33,779 nt of DNA from Thermoplasmata archaeon (GTDB lineage Archaea > Thermoplasmatota > Thermoplasmata > Lutacidiplasmatales > UBA184). Of the stretch, positions 7,154 through 14,717 are shown piece by piece; the stretch's first letter is position 1; each line of letters opens with the position of its first letter. The position numbers were made by a program, and so were the translations under genes. Location: NCBI GenBank assembly GCA_030037855.1, contig JASHPY010000010.1:1-33779 (forward strand), in the 5' to 3' direction. The notes under the pieces are model-generated. The model worked only from the letters and a program-made list of their open reading frames with translations. It was not told where the DNA came from and ran no database searches.

Positions 7154-8626
7154 ATGGCAAAGTCTCCCTCGGACCCCGAGCAACTCACGCGTCGCTGGAT
7201 GCGCCGGTTCAAGGTGCCGGGCGCGGTCGTGGGGATCGTCGAGCGGGGACGCCGCCCGATCCTGCGCGGCTACGGGTACCGGAACCGGGAGGCCCGATTG
7301 CCGGCGACGCCGCGCACGATGTTCGGCCTCGCCTCGGTCACGAAGTCGTTCACCGCGATGGCGATCCTCCGCCTCGCCGAGGACGGCCGGCTCTCGGTGC
7401 GTGACCCGATCGTCCGCCACCTGCCGGAGTTCGCCACACCCGAGCGACGGGCCTCCCGCCGGATCACGATCCACCATTTCCTCACCCACACCTCGGGCCT
7501 CCCGCCGCTCCCCTCGATCTACTACACCACGATCCGGAGCACCCGCGACGACCCGCCCTACGACCCGGCGGTCGCCCGGAAGGTCGGAATCGACCCGGAG
7601 CACGTTCCGATCGACACCTACGAACAGATCCTCGACTACCTGCGGACGACGCGCTACCGACTGCTCGGCGCGCCGGGTCGGTTCTTCAGCTACTCGAACG
7701 AGGGATTCGGGCTGCTCGGGGCGGTGATCGAGCGGGTCACCGGCCGCTCGTACGAGAGCTACGTCGAGGAGGCCGTGCTGCGCCCCGCGGGGATGCGTTC
7801 CACGAGCTTCGACCCCGGGATCCTGTTCCGGCAGCCCGAGGTGACGATCCTGTACTCCCCCCGTCGGGCCGGTCGGCGGCACGGCCTCGTCCCGTCCGAG
7901 ACCTGGTGGGGCGAGACGTGCCTGCGGGCGGCGGGTGGGCTCCGCTCGAACGTCGACGACCTGAGCCGATACCTCGAGATCTACCTCCACGCGGGGAAGG
8001 TCGATGGCGAGCGAGTCCTCCGGCCGAGCTCCGTCGCGCAGATGATGCGACCGTACGCCGGGCTCGAGGGCGGCGTCTCGTACGGGTACGGGGTCGAAGT
8101 CCGTCCGGACTATCACGGGACCCCGCTCGTCTTCCATAGCGGCGGCCTGCCCGGGGTTTCCTCGCTGTTCGCGGTCGCGCCGAAGCGCGGCGTCGCGGCG
8201 GTGATCCTCACGAACGTCGAAGGAGGGTCGGTTGCGGTTCCGCTGCTCGCGGCCCTCAACGGTCGTCTCGGGCTTCCGCTGCGGAGCTCGCTATTCGAGC
8301 CACCGGAAGAGACGACGCCCCCGAAGTCGCTCGCGGAGTACGACGGCTGGTTCTGTTCGGGGGAGGGGATCTGGGTCCGTTCGACCGACCGGGGCGATCA
8401 CCTTCGATTCGACTTCCGTGGCATCGAGCTCACGTTCCGGGACCTCCGGTTCCGACCGGCCGGTCGAGACCGGTTCGTCACCCGAATCGGGGGTCAGACC
8501 GGTCAGGTGCGCTTCGAGCGGGATGCCCGCGGCCGGGTCTGGGCGCTCTTCCTGGGCCACCGACTCCTCCGCCGCCGCTCCCCGGCCGACCTCCGCCGGG
8601 CGCGGCGCGGTCGGCTCGAGTGGTAG
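7154..8626 (+). CDS. Serine hydrolase of the beta-lactamase / class C penicillin-binding family
   Basis: The N-terminal ~370 residues of this 490-aa protein form a beta-lactamase-like serine hydrolase. The nucleophile motif SxxK is SVTK (in GLASVTKSFTAMAILRLAEDGRLSV), the YxN motif is YSN (FFSYSNEGFGLLG) and the third motif is HSGGLPG, corresponding to HxG/KTG. The last ~110 residues form a beta-rich C-terminal domain (YDGWFCSGEGIWVRSTDRGDHLRFDFRGIELTF) like those found in LACTB-like peptidases and esterases. The substrate is probably a D-amino-acid peptide or an ester. Archaea lack classical peptidoglycan, so the role is unknown. No signal peptide is visible, so it is probably cytoplasmic. 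Confidence 0.88.
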   Translation: MAKSPSDPEQLTRRWMRRFKVPGAVVGIVERGRRPILRGYGYRNREARLPATPRTMFGLASVTKSFTAMAILRLAEDGRLSVRDPIVRHLPEFATPERRASRRITIHHFLTHTSGLPPLPSIYYTTIRSTRDDPPYDPAVARKVGIDPEHVPIDTYEQILDYLRTTRYRLLGAPGRFFSYSNEGFGLLGAVIERVTGRSYESYVEEAVLRPAGMRSTSFDPGILFRQPEVTILYSPRRAGRRHGLVPSETWWGETCLRAAGGLRSNVDDLSRYLEIYLHAGKVDGERVLRPSSVAQMMRPYAGLEGGVSYGYGVEVRPDYHGTPLVFHSGGLPGVSSLFAVAPKRGVAAVILTNVEGGSVAVPLLAALNGRLGLPLRSSLFEPPEETTPPKSLAEYDGWFCSGEGIWVRSTDRGDHLRFDFRGIELTFRDLRFRPAGRDRFVTRIGGQTGQVRFERDARGRVWALFLGHRLLRRRSPADLRRARRGRLEW

Positions 8627-8647
8627 GTGCGCGGTTCTAGCGCAACG

Positions 8648-8655
8648 CCTATACT
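8648..8655 (+). promoter_or_regulatory. TATA-like promoter for the small membrane protein
   Basis: CCTATACT is centred 25 nt upstream of the GTG at 8677. This is leaderless spacing and decides that start codon. Confidence 0.6.
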
Positions 8656-8676
8656 CCCCCACTTCGTCGCACGCTC

Positions 8677-8994
8677 GTGGTCGATGTGCAGAACACACCG
8701 GCCGTCCCGCCCACGGACTACGGCGGGGACGAGCGAGCGGGCTACCTGTTCGCGGGGGGCACGATGATCCTGCTCGGCTGGGGGGTGGGCGTCGCGCTCA
8801 ACCTGGTCCTCCACCACATGGCCCCCGCCGGGGGCCTCACGGTCGCCGGCATCTGGTTCGGCCGCACGGTCGGTACCTACGCGTGGGCCGCGGCCGCCTT
8901 CGGGTTCGTCACGGGCGCGGTCGGGGTCGGCCTGCTCGCGGTCGGGCGAGCGACGCCGAAGGGCCGGCTCGTCCTGCCCGGCTCGGACTACTGA
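8677..8994 (+). CDS. Small multi-TM membrane protein, unknown function
   Basis: The 105-aa protein starts at GTG 8677, 25 nt after a TATA box. After about 25 polar residues it has hydrophobic stretches TMILLGWGVGVALNLVLHH and, further on, TYAWAAAAFGFVTGAVGVGLLAV, with a moderately hydrophobic stretch between (GGLTVAGIWFG). It therefore has two or three membrane spans. Two adjacent histidines (LHHMAP) lie at the end of the first helix. I recognise no family. It overlaps the convergent zinc-protein gene by 7 bp. Confidence 0.6.
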   Translation: MVDVQNTPAVPPTDYGGDERAGYLFAGGTMILLGWGVGVALNLVLHHMAPAGGLTVAGIWFGRTVGTYAWAAAAFGFVTGAVGVGLLAVGRATPKGRLVLPGSDY

Positions 8995-9209
8995 GCCCGG
9001 CCGAGACCCGGAGGACGCGGGCGGGCCGCCGCCCGTCGCGAGGGTGGGGTCCGCGCCGAGACGGGGCTCTTCGCGTTCTTCAGCGTCGCCGCGCAGTCGG
9101 AGCAGACCCGCTCGTCGGCGTCCAGGTCGTTGCGGCAGAACGTCCGCCCACAGACGGTACAACCCAACGACGCGGGAAGTCCGCATCGCGCGCACTGGCC
9201 GACGAGCAC
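8988..9209 (-). CDS. Small zinc-binding (B-box/zinc-ribbon-like) protein
   Basis: The 73-aa product has cysteine pairs at CARC, CTVC and CSDC plus a further single cysteine (FCRNDLDADERVC), a spacing like B-box or ZZ-type zinc modules binding two Zn ions. The ~30-residue C-terminal tail is basic and proline-rich (SRRAAARPRPPGLGRAQ), which would suit nucleic-acid or protein contact. It starts at GTG 9209, only 27 bp after the phosphoglycolate phosphatase gene on the same strand, so it may be the last gene of the gatD-gatE-pgp operon. A CCTATACG box on the minus strand near 9246-9253 could also drive it alone. The function is not known. Confidence 0.6.
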   Translation of the reverse strand: MLVGQCARCGLPASLGCTVCGRTFCRNDLDADERVCSDCAATLKNAKSPVSARTPPSRRAAARPRPPGLGRAQ

Positions 9210-9236
9210 CGGTAAGTTCCCTCCCGGAAAGGAACC

Positions 9237-9965
9237 TCACCTCACGTATAGGCCGCTGGCCTTAAGCCCTTCGACAAAGCCCGCGCCGAACGACCGCCGG
9301 GTGACGTAGCGCGCGGCCCGACGGGCCGCCGGACTCGCGGAGGCGAAGCTCACGCCGAAGCCGGACGCCCGGAGCATCTCCGCGTCGTTGTCCCCGTCGC
9401 CGAGGACGACGCAGTCGGCGGGCGTGAGGCCGAGCGGCTCGAGCGCGCGCCGGAGCGCGGGCAGCTTCCCGGCCCCCGCCTCCATCAGGTGGATCGCGTA
9501 GCCGGTCCCGATCGACGCGACGCGGACGCGCTGGCCGGCGAGCACCCGGCGGATCCGGGAGATCGGAACGTCCGGCACGAGCGCGACCTCGGTCTCCCGC
9601 CAACGGTCCGTGAACAGTCGGCGGACGGGGAGGCCCGCGGCTCGCAGGGCGCGGAACCCCTGGATGGCAACGCGGCGGTCCGCGAGCCGCTCGACCCGCT
9701 CCTCCCCGTCGACGTGCCAGTACACGAGCCCCCCGTTCTCGGCGACGATCGGGCCCGTCAGCCCGAGCGACCGGTGGAGGGCGAGCGCGATCGGCAGCAC
9801 GTTACCGGTCGCGAGGGCGACCGGGACGCCTCGGGACTCGAGCCGGCGCACGGCCCGGACCGCCCGCGGGTCGAGCCGCCGATCGGGGCCGGTCAACGTC
9901 CCGTCGACGTCCGTGACCACCGCGTGGAATCGGGCGCGCGATGCGCGGCCCGTACGCGACCTCAT
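9237..9965 (-). CDS. Phosphoglycolate phosphatase (archaeal HAD type)
   Basis: This 242-aa HAD-superfamily phosphatase carries motif I DVDGTLT, motif II in VALATGN, a conserved Lys in AGAGKLPALRRAL and motif III GDGDNDAEML. The cap domain is of the Cof/TA0175 type known from Thermoplasma acidophilum phosphoglycolate phosphatase. It would dephosphorylate 2-phosphoglycolate, a DNA-repair and oxidative by-product, or a related sugar phosphate. Its ATG overlaps the gatE stop by 4 nt (ATGA), showing translational coupling. HAD substrate specificity cannot be proven from sequence. Confidence 0.85.
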   Translation of the reverse strand: MRSRTGRASRARFHAVVTDVDGTLTGPDRRLDPRAVRAVRRLESRGVPVALATGNVLPIALALHRSLGLTGPIVAENGGLVYWHVDGEERVERLADRRVAIQGFRALRAAGLPVRRLFTDRWRETEVALVPDVPISRIRRVLAGQRVRVASIGTGYAIHLMEAGAGKLPALRRALEPLGLTPADCVVLGDGDNDAEMLRASGFGVSFASASPAARRAARYVTRRSFGAGFVEGLKASGLYVR

Positions 9966-11830
9966 GGCGCCGGGTCGGCCCGTCGCCGGGCGATCGCGCG
10001 TCGGAGCGCGGCCGCGACTTCCTGGCCGTCCCGGCGCCCGCGCACCTCGTGCATGACGTCGCCCATAAGGGGAGAGAACGCCGCGTCGCCCCGCTCCGCG
10101 ACCATCGCCCCGTTCTCGTCGACGACCCGGTCGATGAGACGTTCGAGCTCCTCGGGGGTGAGTCCGGAGAGACCCGCTTTCCCGGCCGCTGCGTCGACGG
10201 TGGCGGCGCCTCCCGCCAGTTCCCGAAGGACGGCGGGAATCCCTTCCTTCGCGAACGCGCCGGCCTCCTCGGCCGTCAGCACGGCATCGAGCCGAGCGAT
10301 CGGGAATTCGGGCTCCGGCTCGCCCTCCGCCCGCGGGACCGCCGGAACGTCTTGCACGAGGAGACGGGCGACGAGCCCCGGAGCGTGGCCGCGTCGGACG
10401 AGCTCCTCGAACGGGCCGATGTGGCCGCCCCCGACCAGCTGAAGGACGAGCTCGCGCGCCAGCCCCGTATCGCGGGCGACGCGCTCGCGCGTCACGGACG
10501 GGCGTTCGGGAAGTCGCGCCCCGAGGCGAGCCAAGTGCTCGGGCGTGATCGGGATCGGAGGCAGGTCGGTCTCGGGGTACATCCGCTCACGACCGGGAAG
10601 CGGCCGTGAGTATCGGGTCCGACCGTCCGGCAGCGGGTCCCGGGTCTCCCCGGGGACTCCCTCGATCGCGTCGGCCGCGCGGGCCGCGACCCGACGCAAC
10701 GCGAGCTCGGCCCGGGTCCGATCGGGGTGGGTCACCAGGACGAACGCGTCGTCCGGACCGAGCTCCAGCACCGCGCGGAGGTCCTTCACCTCTCGATCCT
10801 CGACACCGAACGCGGGGAGCTCGTCCGAGTGCAGCAGGCCCTTGGGTCCGACCGCTCGCGCCTGGTCGGCGAGCTCCCGACCCAGTCGTTCGTCGGACCC
10901 AGAAGGCGCGCGCAGGAGTCCGCCGAACCCCGGAAGTCGGAGCGCGAGCACCGAGCCCGCGTGACGACCGGAGCGCGCCAGCGGGCCGCTCGAGACGGAC
11001 GCGAGTCGGTCCGTGACGTCGACGGGTGTCTCCGCCGGCGCGACCGCGCCGCGCCGCTTCAGTTCGGCGCGTACCTCGAGGAGCACCTGCTGACGTCCGA
11101 CCTCCCGGTCGACGTATTCCTGAATCTTCCGCAGCTCCTGCACTCCCTTGATCTCGATCCGACGCCCGCCCTCCGTCGAGACGTTGACGTCCTCCCGGAT
11201 CGTGCCGATCCCCCGCCGGGCCTTTCCGGTCGCGCGCACGAGCGCGCCGATCTCCTCGGCGACCGCGCGCGCCTCGGCGCCGGACGTGATGTCGGGACCG
11301 GTCGCCACTTCGACCAGCGGAATCCCGAGCCGGTCGAGCCGGTACGTCACCTCGCCGTCCGCCTCGCGCACCTTCCGGGCCGCGTCCTCCTCGAGACAGA
11401 TCGAGTCGATAGCATACCGACGACCGTCGAGGTCGAGATGGCCGTCGACCGCGACGAGGGCCGTCCGCTGGAACCCCGAGGTGTTCGACCCGTCGACCAC
11501 GATCTTCCGCATGACCGCGATCTCGTCGACCGGTCGCGCGTCGAGCAGGAGCGCGAGCGTGAGCGCGACGTCGAGCGCGGCCGGGTTGATCGGGTGCGGC
11601 GGCTCCTCGTCGAGGTCAACGAGGCAGCTCGCGTCCGAGACCTCGTAACGGAAGAGGAGTCCGCGGGACGCCTGGAACTCGGTCGCGGGGTCGACCGACC
11701 GGTTCTCCCCGCTCGCCGACCGTAACCGCCGCGCGAACGAGCCTTCGACCGTCTCCGAGAGCTCGCTCGGACAGTCGCAGAACAGCTTCCCCGTCGCGAG
11801 CTGCTGGTGGACTTCGAGACCGGCCTTCAC
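9962..11830 (-). CDS. gatE: Glutamyl-tRNA(Gln) amidotransferase subunit GatE
   Basis: This 622-aa protein is the archaeal GatB-like subunit. It phosphorylates glutamate on misacylated Glu-tRNA(Gln) and accepts ammonia from GatD. The start MKAGLEVHQQLATGKLFCDCPSEL is the diagnostic GatE/GatB N-terminus, and VMRKIVVDGSNTSGFQRTALVA and GIGTIREDVNVST are also conserved. The GatE-specific inserted AspRS-like domain spans roughly residues 250-410 and is followed by the YPETDLPPI segment. A C-terminal YqeY/tail domain (TPEELERLIDRVVDENGAMVAERGDAAFSPLMGDVMHEVRG) binds tRNA. I chose GTG 11830, which overlaps the gatD stop (GTGA). The longer upstream frame in the ORF track is a gatD shadow. Confidence 0.95.
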   Translation of the reverse strand: MKAGLEVHQQLATGKLFCDCPSELSETVEGSFARRLRSASGENRSVDPATEFQASRGLLFRYEVSDASCLVDLDEEPPHPINPAALDVALTLALLLDARPVDEIAVMRKIVVDGSNTSGFQRTALVAVDGHLDLDGRRYAIDSICLEEDAARKVREADGEVTYRLDRLGIPLVEVATGPDITSGAEARAVAEEIGALVRATGKARRGIGTIREDVNVSTEGGRRIEIKGVQELRKIQEYVDREVGRQQVLLEVRAELKRRGAVAPAETPVDVTDRLASVSSGPLARSGRHAGSVLALRLPGFGGLLRAPSGSDERLGRELADQARAVGPKGLLHSDELPAFGVEDREVKDLRAVLELGPDDAFVLVTHPDRTRAELALRRVAARAADAIEGVPGETRDPLPDGRTRYSRPLPGRERMYPETDLPPIPITPEHLARLGARLPERPSVTRERVARDTGLARELVLQLVGGGHIGPFEELVRRGHAPGLVARLLVQDVPAVPRAEGEPEPEFPIARLDAVLTAEEAGAFAKEGIPAVLRELAGGAATVDAAAGKAGLSGLTPEELERLIDRVVDENGAMVAERGDAAFSPLMGDVMHEVRGRRDGQEVAAALRRAIARRRADPAP

Positions 11831-13146
11831 GCCTCGTCTCCCGCTACGTGACGCCACTGGAACTCGCCGGCGACGTCGGAGAGGAGCAGCGCCTCGACCG
11901 CCCTTGGGTCCGTGGCGTGCCCGAGCGCCCAGAGGAGCTTCGTGTAGGCGGCCTCGGGCAGCAGGTCGCCGAGGTAAAGCACGCCCGCGCGCTGGAGCTC
12001 GCGGCCGGTCGCGTAGACGAACGGGTCGACGTTCCCCTCGAGGCACTGCGTCGTCATCGCGACGACCTTGCCGGCCCCGATCGCCCGGCGGATCCACTCG
12101 AGGTGGGCGGCCCCCACATGGCCGAGGCCGGTGCCCGCGAGCACGAGACCGCGCAACTCGTCGGCGAACCGCTCTGCCTGCGTCGGCGTCAGTCCCGGAT
12201 AGAACCAGAGGAGGCCGCCGTGCGGGTCGAGGGGGCCGTCGGCTCGCGGAGGACCCGCCCCGGCCGGTCGGACCGGCTGCTCGAAGTGGATCCCGGTCGC
12301 GTCGACGAACCCGAGCGGGGGGCCGTTCCGGCTCCGGAACGCGTCCCGCCGGCTCGAGTGCATCTTCCGGACCCAGGTGCCGCGATGGATCGCGTACCGG
12401 CCGTCCGAGAGCGCGGCGTGCATGACGACCACGACCTCGCCGAGGAGTCCGCTCCGAGCGACCTCGACGCCCGCGGCGAGGTTCGAGGGACCGTCCGACG
12501 ACGGTCGGTCGGGAGAGCGTTGGGCGCCCACGAGGACGACCGGTCCGGGGAGGTCCTGCAGGAGGAAGCTCAGCGCGGACGCGGTGAACGCGAGCGTGTC
12601 GGTGCCGTGAGCCACGACGACGCCCTGTGCGCCCTCGCCGAAGACGCCGACCACCCGGGACGCGAGCGCCTCCCAGTCCGACGGAGTGATGTCCTCGCTG
12701 AGACGATCGAGGACCGGTACGATGCGTACGCGACCCCGCGTCCCGAGCTCCGGATAGAACTCGAGGATCTCCCGCTCCTCGCGGACGGGGCGGACTCCGC
12801 CGGTTTCGTAGTCCACCCGCGACGCGATCGTGCCACCGGTCGTGAGGAGCGCGACCCACGGGGCGTCATCGACCGGAGCCGGGGCCGCCGTCGGGCCCGG
12901 CGCGCGCTTCCGCTCCTCCCGTGGGTCGTCGCCGATCAGCCGGACCTGAAACGATGGATCCACGCGTACGCCGACATTGTAACCGGAGTCGAGCTTGAGC
13001 TGGACGATGCGCTCCCCCGACATCTCCTGGCGCGGGACGGTGGTCCCGGTCCACGTCGGTCCCCGCGGATCCGAGATCTCCACCCGGCGTCCGGTCGGGA
13101 GCGAGCGCACGACGTCCCACGGGTCGCCACCGTCCGTTCCGGTCAT
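11827..13146 (-). CDS. gatD: Glutamyl-tRNA(Gln) amidotransferase subunit GatD
   Basis: This 439-aa glutaminase subunit releases ammonia from glutamine for GatE. An N-terminal beta-barrel of about 90 residues (RRVEISDPRGPTWTGTTVPRQ...NVGVRVDPSFQVRLIG) precedes an L-asparaginase-like domain. That domain has the catalytic threonine motif TTGGTIAS and the second threonine in VVAHGTDTLAFTASAL, followed by VLVGAQRSPDRPSSDGPSNL. GatDE is used only by archaea, which fixes the domain of life. It is the first gene of the operon gatD-gatE-pgp. A GTTAAG box lies about 40 nt upstream on the minus strand. Confidence 0.95.
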   Translation of the reverse strand: MTGTDGGDPWDVVRSLPTGRRVEISDPRGPTWTGTTVPRQEMSGERIVQLKLDSGYNVGVRVDPSFQVRLIGDDPREERKRAPGPTAAPAPVDDAPWVALLTTGGTIASRVDYETGGVRPVREEREILEFYPELGTRGRVRIVPVLDRLSEDITPSDWEALASRVVGVFGEGAQGVVVAHGTDTLAFTASALSFLLQDLPGPVVLVGAQRSPDRPSSDGPSNLAAGVEVARSGLLGEVVVVMHAALSDGRYAIHRGTWVRKMHSSRRDAFRSRNGPPLGFVDATGIHFEQPVRPAGAGPPRADGPLDPHGGLLWFYPGLTPTQAERFADELRGLVLAGTGLGHVGAAHLEWIRRAIGAGKVVAMTTQCLEGNVDPFVYATGRELQRAGVLYLGDLLPEAAYTKLLWALGHATDPRAVEALLLSDVAGEFQWRHVAGDEA

Positions 13147-13227
13147 CGGACTCGACCGTCCCGGACGGGCGAGCAGTCATGCCGGCACTTAACGCTCTCA
13201 TCGAACCCTGCCGGTCGGCCCCGGTCT

Positions 13228-13236
13228 TTTATACGC
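13228..13236 (+). promoter_or_regulatory. TATA box of tRNA-Arg
   Basis: TTTTATACG stands out in GC-rich DNA about 45 nt before the mature 5' end of the tRNA, giving a short 5' leader. Confidence 0.65.
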
Positions 13237-13276
13237 GACCCCCCTCGGCGCGCCGGGAACGGAAGCGCTTCCGGAT

Positions 13277-13382
13277 GCCCGTGTGGGGTAGCTACGGTTC
13301 GGGACCCTGCCCGATCCGCTGCAGTGGATTATCCTAGAGGCCTGCGGAGCCTCAGACCTGGGTTCGAATCCCAGCACGGGCG
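13277..13382 (+). tRNA. tRNA-Arg (anticodon GCG), intron-containing
   Basis: The acceptor stem GCCCGTG/CACGGGC pairs perfectly and the discriminator is G. The anticodon arm GAGGC-CTGCGGA-GCCTC gives anticodon GCG, reading CGC. The T-arm is CTGGG-TTCGAAT-CCCAG and the variable loop is AGAC. The D-arm only becomes normal if about 30 nt are removed after GGGTAGCTA, leaving GGGTAGCTATGGATTATCCT and a 76-nt mature tRNA. CCA is not encoded. A TATA box lies upstream. The 3' end is duplicated twice downstream, so this gene is the probable attachment site of an integrated element. Confidence 0.9.
13295..13324 (+). other. Predicted tRNA intron in the D-loop
   Basis: This roughly 30-nt insert contains a strong internal hairpin (TCGGG-ACCCTG-CCCGA). 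It is flanked by GTAGC and GCTGC, which pair with one G-U, with three-nt bulges TAC and AGT next to the helix. That resembles a relaxed bulge-helix-bulge recognised by the archaeal tRNA splicing endonuclease. Cutting within the two bulges joins ...TAGCTA to TGGATT... and restores a normal D-loop with G18-G19. Boundaries may shift by one or two nt. Confidence 0.7.
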
Positions 13383-13421
13383 TCCCCCTTCTTGAGTTCG
13401 GATCTTTTGCTGGACGCGGAA
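13360..13421 (+). repeat. Attachment-type repeat A: tRNA-Arg 3' end plus flank
   Basis: The core CGAATCCCAGCACGGGCGT occurs again at repeats B and C with one or two mismatches. The match continues past the tRNA end into CCCC...TTCGGATCTTTTGC..GACGCGG, recognisable in B and C. This is the intact (tRNA-proximal) copy, as expected for the attachment site of a tRNA-targeting element. Confidence 0.7.
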
Positions 13422-13625
13422 GTTGCAGACCGGGCCCGCGCTGTCGCGTTGGGCCCTCGACCACCGAATCCTCCTGCACGATTCCTCGGTTCGGACCTGA
13501 CGCGAGGAGGAGTCTTTCCGATCAAGCCGAATAGCCGATGTGAACTTGTGTCGGTCGGGGGCTCCTTCTCCCGGGATATCGAGCTGACCTCCGCAACGGT
13601 TCTTGAAGAGGCCCGATGGAAACAA

Positions 13626-13631
13626 TTTATA
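13626..13631 (+). promoter_or_regulatory. TATA box of antitoxin 1
   Basis: TTTATA, within AACAATTTATACC, is centred 26 nt before the ATG at 13655, consistent with a leaderless transcript. It favours that ATG over the upstream in-frame ATGs at 13616 and 13643. Confidence 0.6.
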
Positions 13632-13654
13632 CCATCGAAACGATGAATGACTTG

Positions 13655-13897
13655 ATGGCGTCTAGCGATCGAGCGACTAGCATCCCGGTCCACGCGTCAA
13701 CGGTTCGCCTCCTCCAGCAGTTGAAAACGGGTGCCCAGAACTGGGACCAGTTTCTACTGGAGCTCGCCGAACGAGATCTCGACCGGCTCGAAGCGGACAT
13801 TGCGCGGGCTGACTTGGCCCTCTTCCGAGCAGGGAAGGGCGAGCTCGTCCCCTTGAGCGCCGTGAGGCGGGAGTTTCAGACGAAGGCTCGGAAGTAG
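13655..13897 (+). CDS. Antitoxin-like protein of cassette 1
   Basis: The 80-aa product starts MASSDRATSIPVHASTVRLLQQLKTGAQNWDQFLLELAERDL, resembling the short archaeal VapB-type antitoxins (a beta strand with 'TxIxV', then helices 'T...L..LK.G..(Y/W)d..l..L'). These form a ribbon-helix-helix-like dimer that binds its own promoter and the toxin. The C-terminal half is charged and would wrap the toxin. The start is set by the TATA box 26 nt upstream and by similarity to antitoxin 2 (MASTSIAVTQETRQLLESLKTG). The toxin-like gene follows after 3 bp. Confidence 0.65.
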   Translation: MASSDRATSIPVHASTVRLLQQLKTGAQNWDQFLLELAERDLDRLEADIARADLALFRAGKGELVPLSAVRREFQTKARK

Positions 13898-13900
13898 ATT

Positions 13901-14260
13901 GTGGAGACCATCTCCTTCTGGGGTCGATCGTACGCCCAGTTGAGATCGCTTCCCCGAGAGGTCCAACTTGCCTTTGAGTGGGCGATCCTCGAGTTGGAGC
14001 AAGCCCCCGACTCGCTCCCGGAACGGTCGCCTGGGCCGGTCACGATCTCAACCGAGATACTCGAAGGGCCGCTGGGCCTGAGGCGGATTCGAGTAAACCG
14101 CGCGCCGGGAGACTCTGGGTTCCGCGGCATCTACGTGGCGGATGGACGCGTCGTGGTCTTCCTTCGATTTGCTCGGCGCGACCATCAAACGTACCTCCGC
14201 ATCGATAGGGCGGCCAGAGCGGCGCTCCTCGAATTCGGCCTGAAGCCAAGTGACTCTTAG
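13901..14260 (+). CDS. RelE/ParE-like toxin of cassette 1
   Basis: The 119-aa product starts at GTG 13901, 3 bp after the antitoxin stop. It shows the RelE/ParE layout: an N-terminal helical pair (SYAQLRSLPREVQLAFEWAILELEQAP), then a beta-sheet with LRRIRVNRA...GFRGIYVADGRVVVFLRFARRDHQTYLRI. The basic residues and the terminal tyrosine (RRDHQTY) match the usual mRNA-cleaving site of RelE-type interferases. The target is ribosome-bound mRNA if it is RelE-like and gyrase if ParE-like, and sequence alone does not decide. It is probably active only when freed from the upstream antitoxin. Confidence 0.65.
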   Translation: METISFWGRSYAQLRSLPREVQLAFEWAILELEQAPDSLPERSPGPVTISTEILEGPLGLRRIRVNRAPGDSGFRGIYVADGRVVVFLRFARRDHQTYLRIDRAARAALLEFGLKPSDS

Positions 14261-14323
14261 TCTCCTCTCGACCCAAGATCACATCGCTCGCCGCCTCACG
14301 AAACTTCGGGCGTGATGCCCTGT

Positions 14324-14414
14324 GCAGAACGAATCTATTCGCCCTACAATGTGGGCGAATCCCAGCACGCGCGTGCCCCATCACCCGTACGTGGATTCTT
14401 TGCCGAACGCAGCG
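14324..14414 (+). repeat. Attachment-type repeat B, degenerate tRNA-Arg 3' copy
   Basis: CGAATCCCAGCACGCGCGTGCCCC matches the tRNA 3' end with two changes. The wider ~90 nt (GCAGAACGAATC...GCCCTACAAT...CCCCATC...CGTGGATTCTTTGCCGAACGCAGCG) aligns with repeat C on both sides of the core. A perfect 8-bp inverted repeat, ATTCGCCC-TACAATGT-GGGCGAAT (14337-14360), replaces the normal T-stem, so this is not a working tRNA. Confidence 0.7.
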
Positions 14415-14501
14415 TTCTACTTTGAGTGGCCGGGGGGTCGTCGACCCGCTTGGGCATGCGTTGATATGCGCCGCTCTCCATATCAGCTATGGGGGCGGGC
14501 T

Positions 14502-14717
14502 ATGGCGAGTACCAGCATCGCAGTGACCCAGGAGACGCGGCAGCTTTTGGAGTCCCTCAAGACAGGGGGCGAGACGTATGACGACGTCATCCGGTCCTTG
14601 ATCGTTTCCCATCCGGTGCGCTTGACCTGGTCGGAGATTGCGCGGCGCATTCGCAAAGAGGAACCAGAGGGTCCGATGGAAGACCTGATCCGGAAGAGCC
14701 GAAAGCAACCCTACTGA
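14502..14717 (+). CDS. Antitoxin-like protein of cassette 2
   Basis: This 71-aa product begins MASTSIAVTQETRQLLESLKTGGETYDDVIRSLIVSHPVRL, a clear archaeal VapB-type antitoxin N-terminus related to antitoxin 1. The rest (TWSEIARRIRKEEPEGPMEDLIRKSRKQPY) is helical and basic. I rejected the longer frame from 14322 because it crosses repeat B. ATG 14502 aligns with antitoxin 1 and has an A/T-rich CCATATC stretch about 20 nt upstream. Its stop overlaps the toxin ATG (TGATG). Confidence 0.65.
   Translation: MASTSIAVTQETRQLLESLKTGGETYDDVIRSLIVSHPVRLTWSEIARRIRKEEPEGPMEDLIRKSRKQPY

Noticed and set aside
11831-12859. N-terminal extension of the gatE reading frame
   Set aside because: It overlaps gatD out of frame. 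The conserved GatE start motif begins at GTG 11830.
14324-14414. Second and third tRNA genes at repeats B and C
   Set aside because: Only the 3' end resembles a tRNA. Acceptor 5' strand, D-arm and a proper anticodon arm are absent, so they are attachment remnants or pseudo-tRNA fragments.
14322-14501. Longer start for antitoxin 2
   Set aside because: It would translate through the attachment repeat B and has no similarity to antitoxin 1, which begins at the equivalent of ATG 14502.
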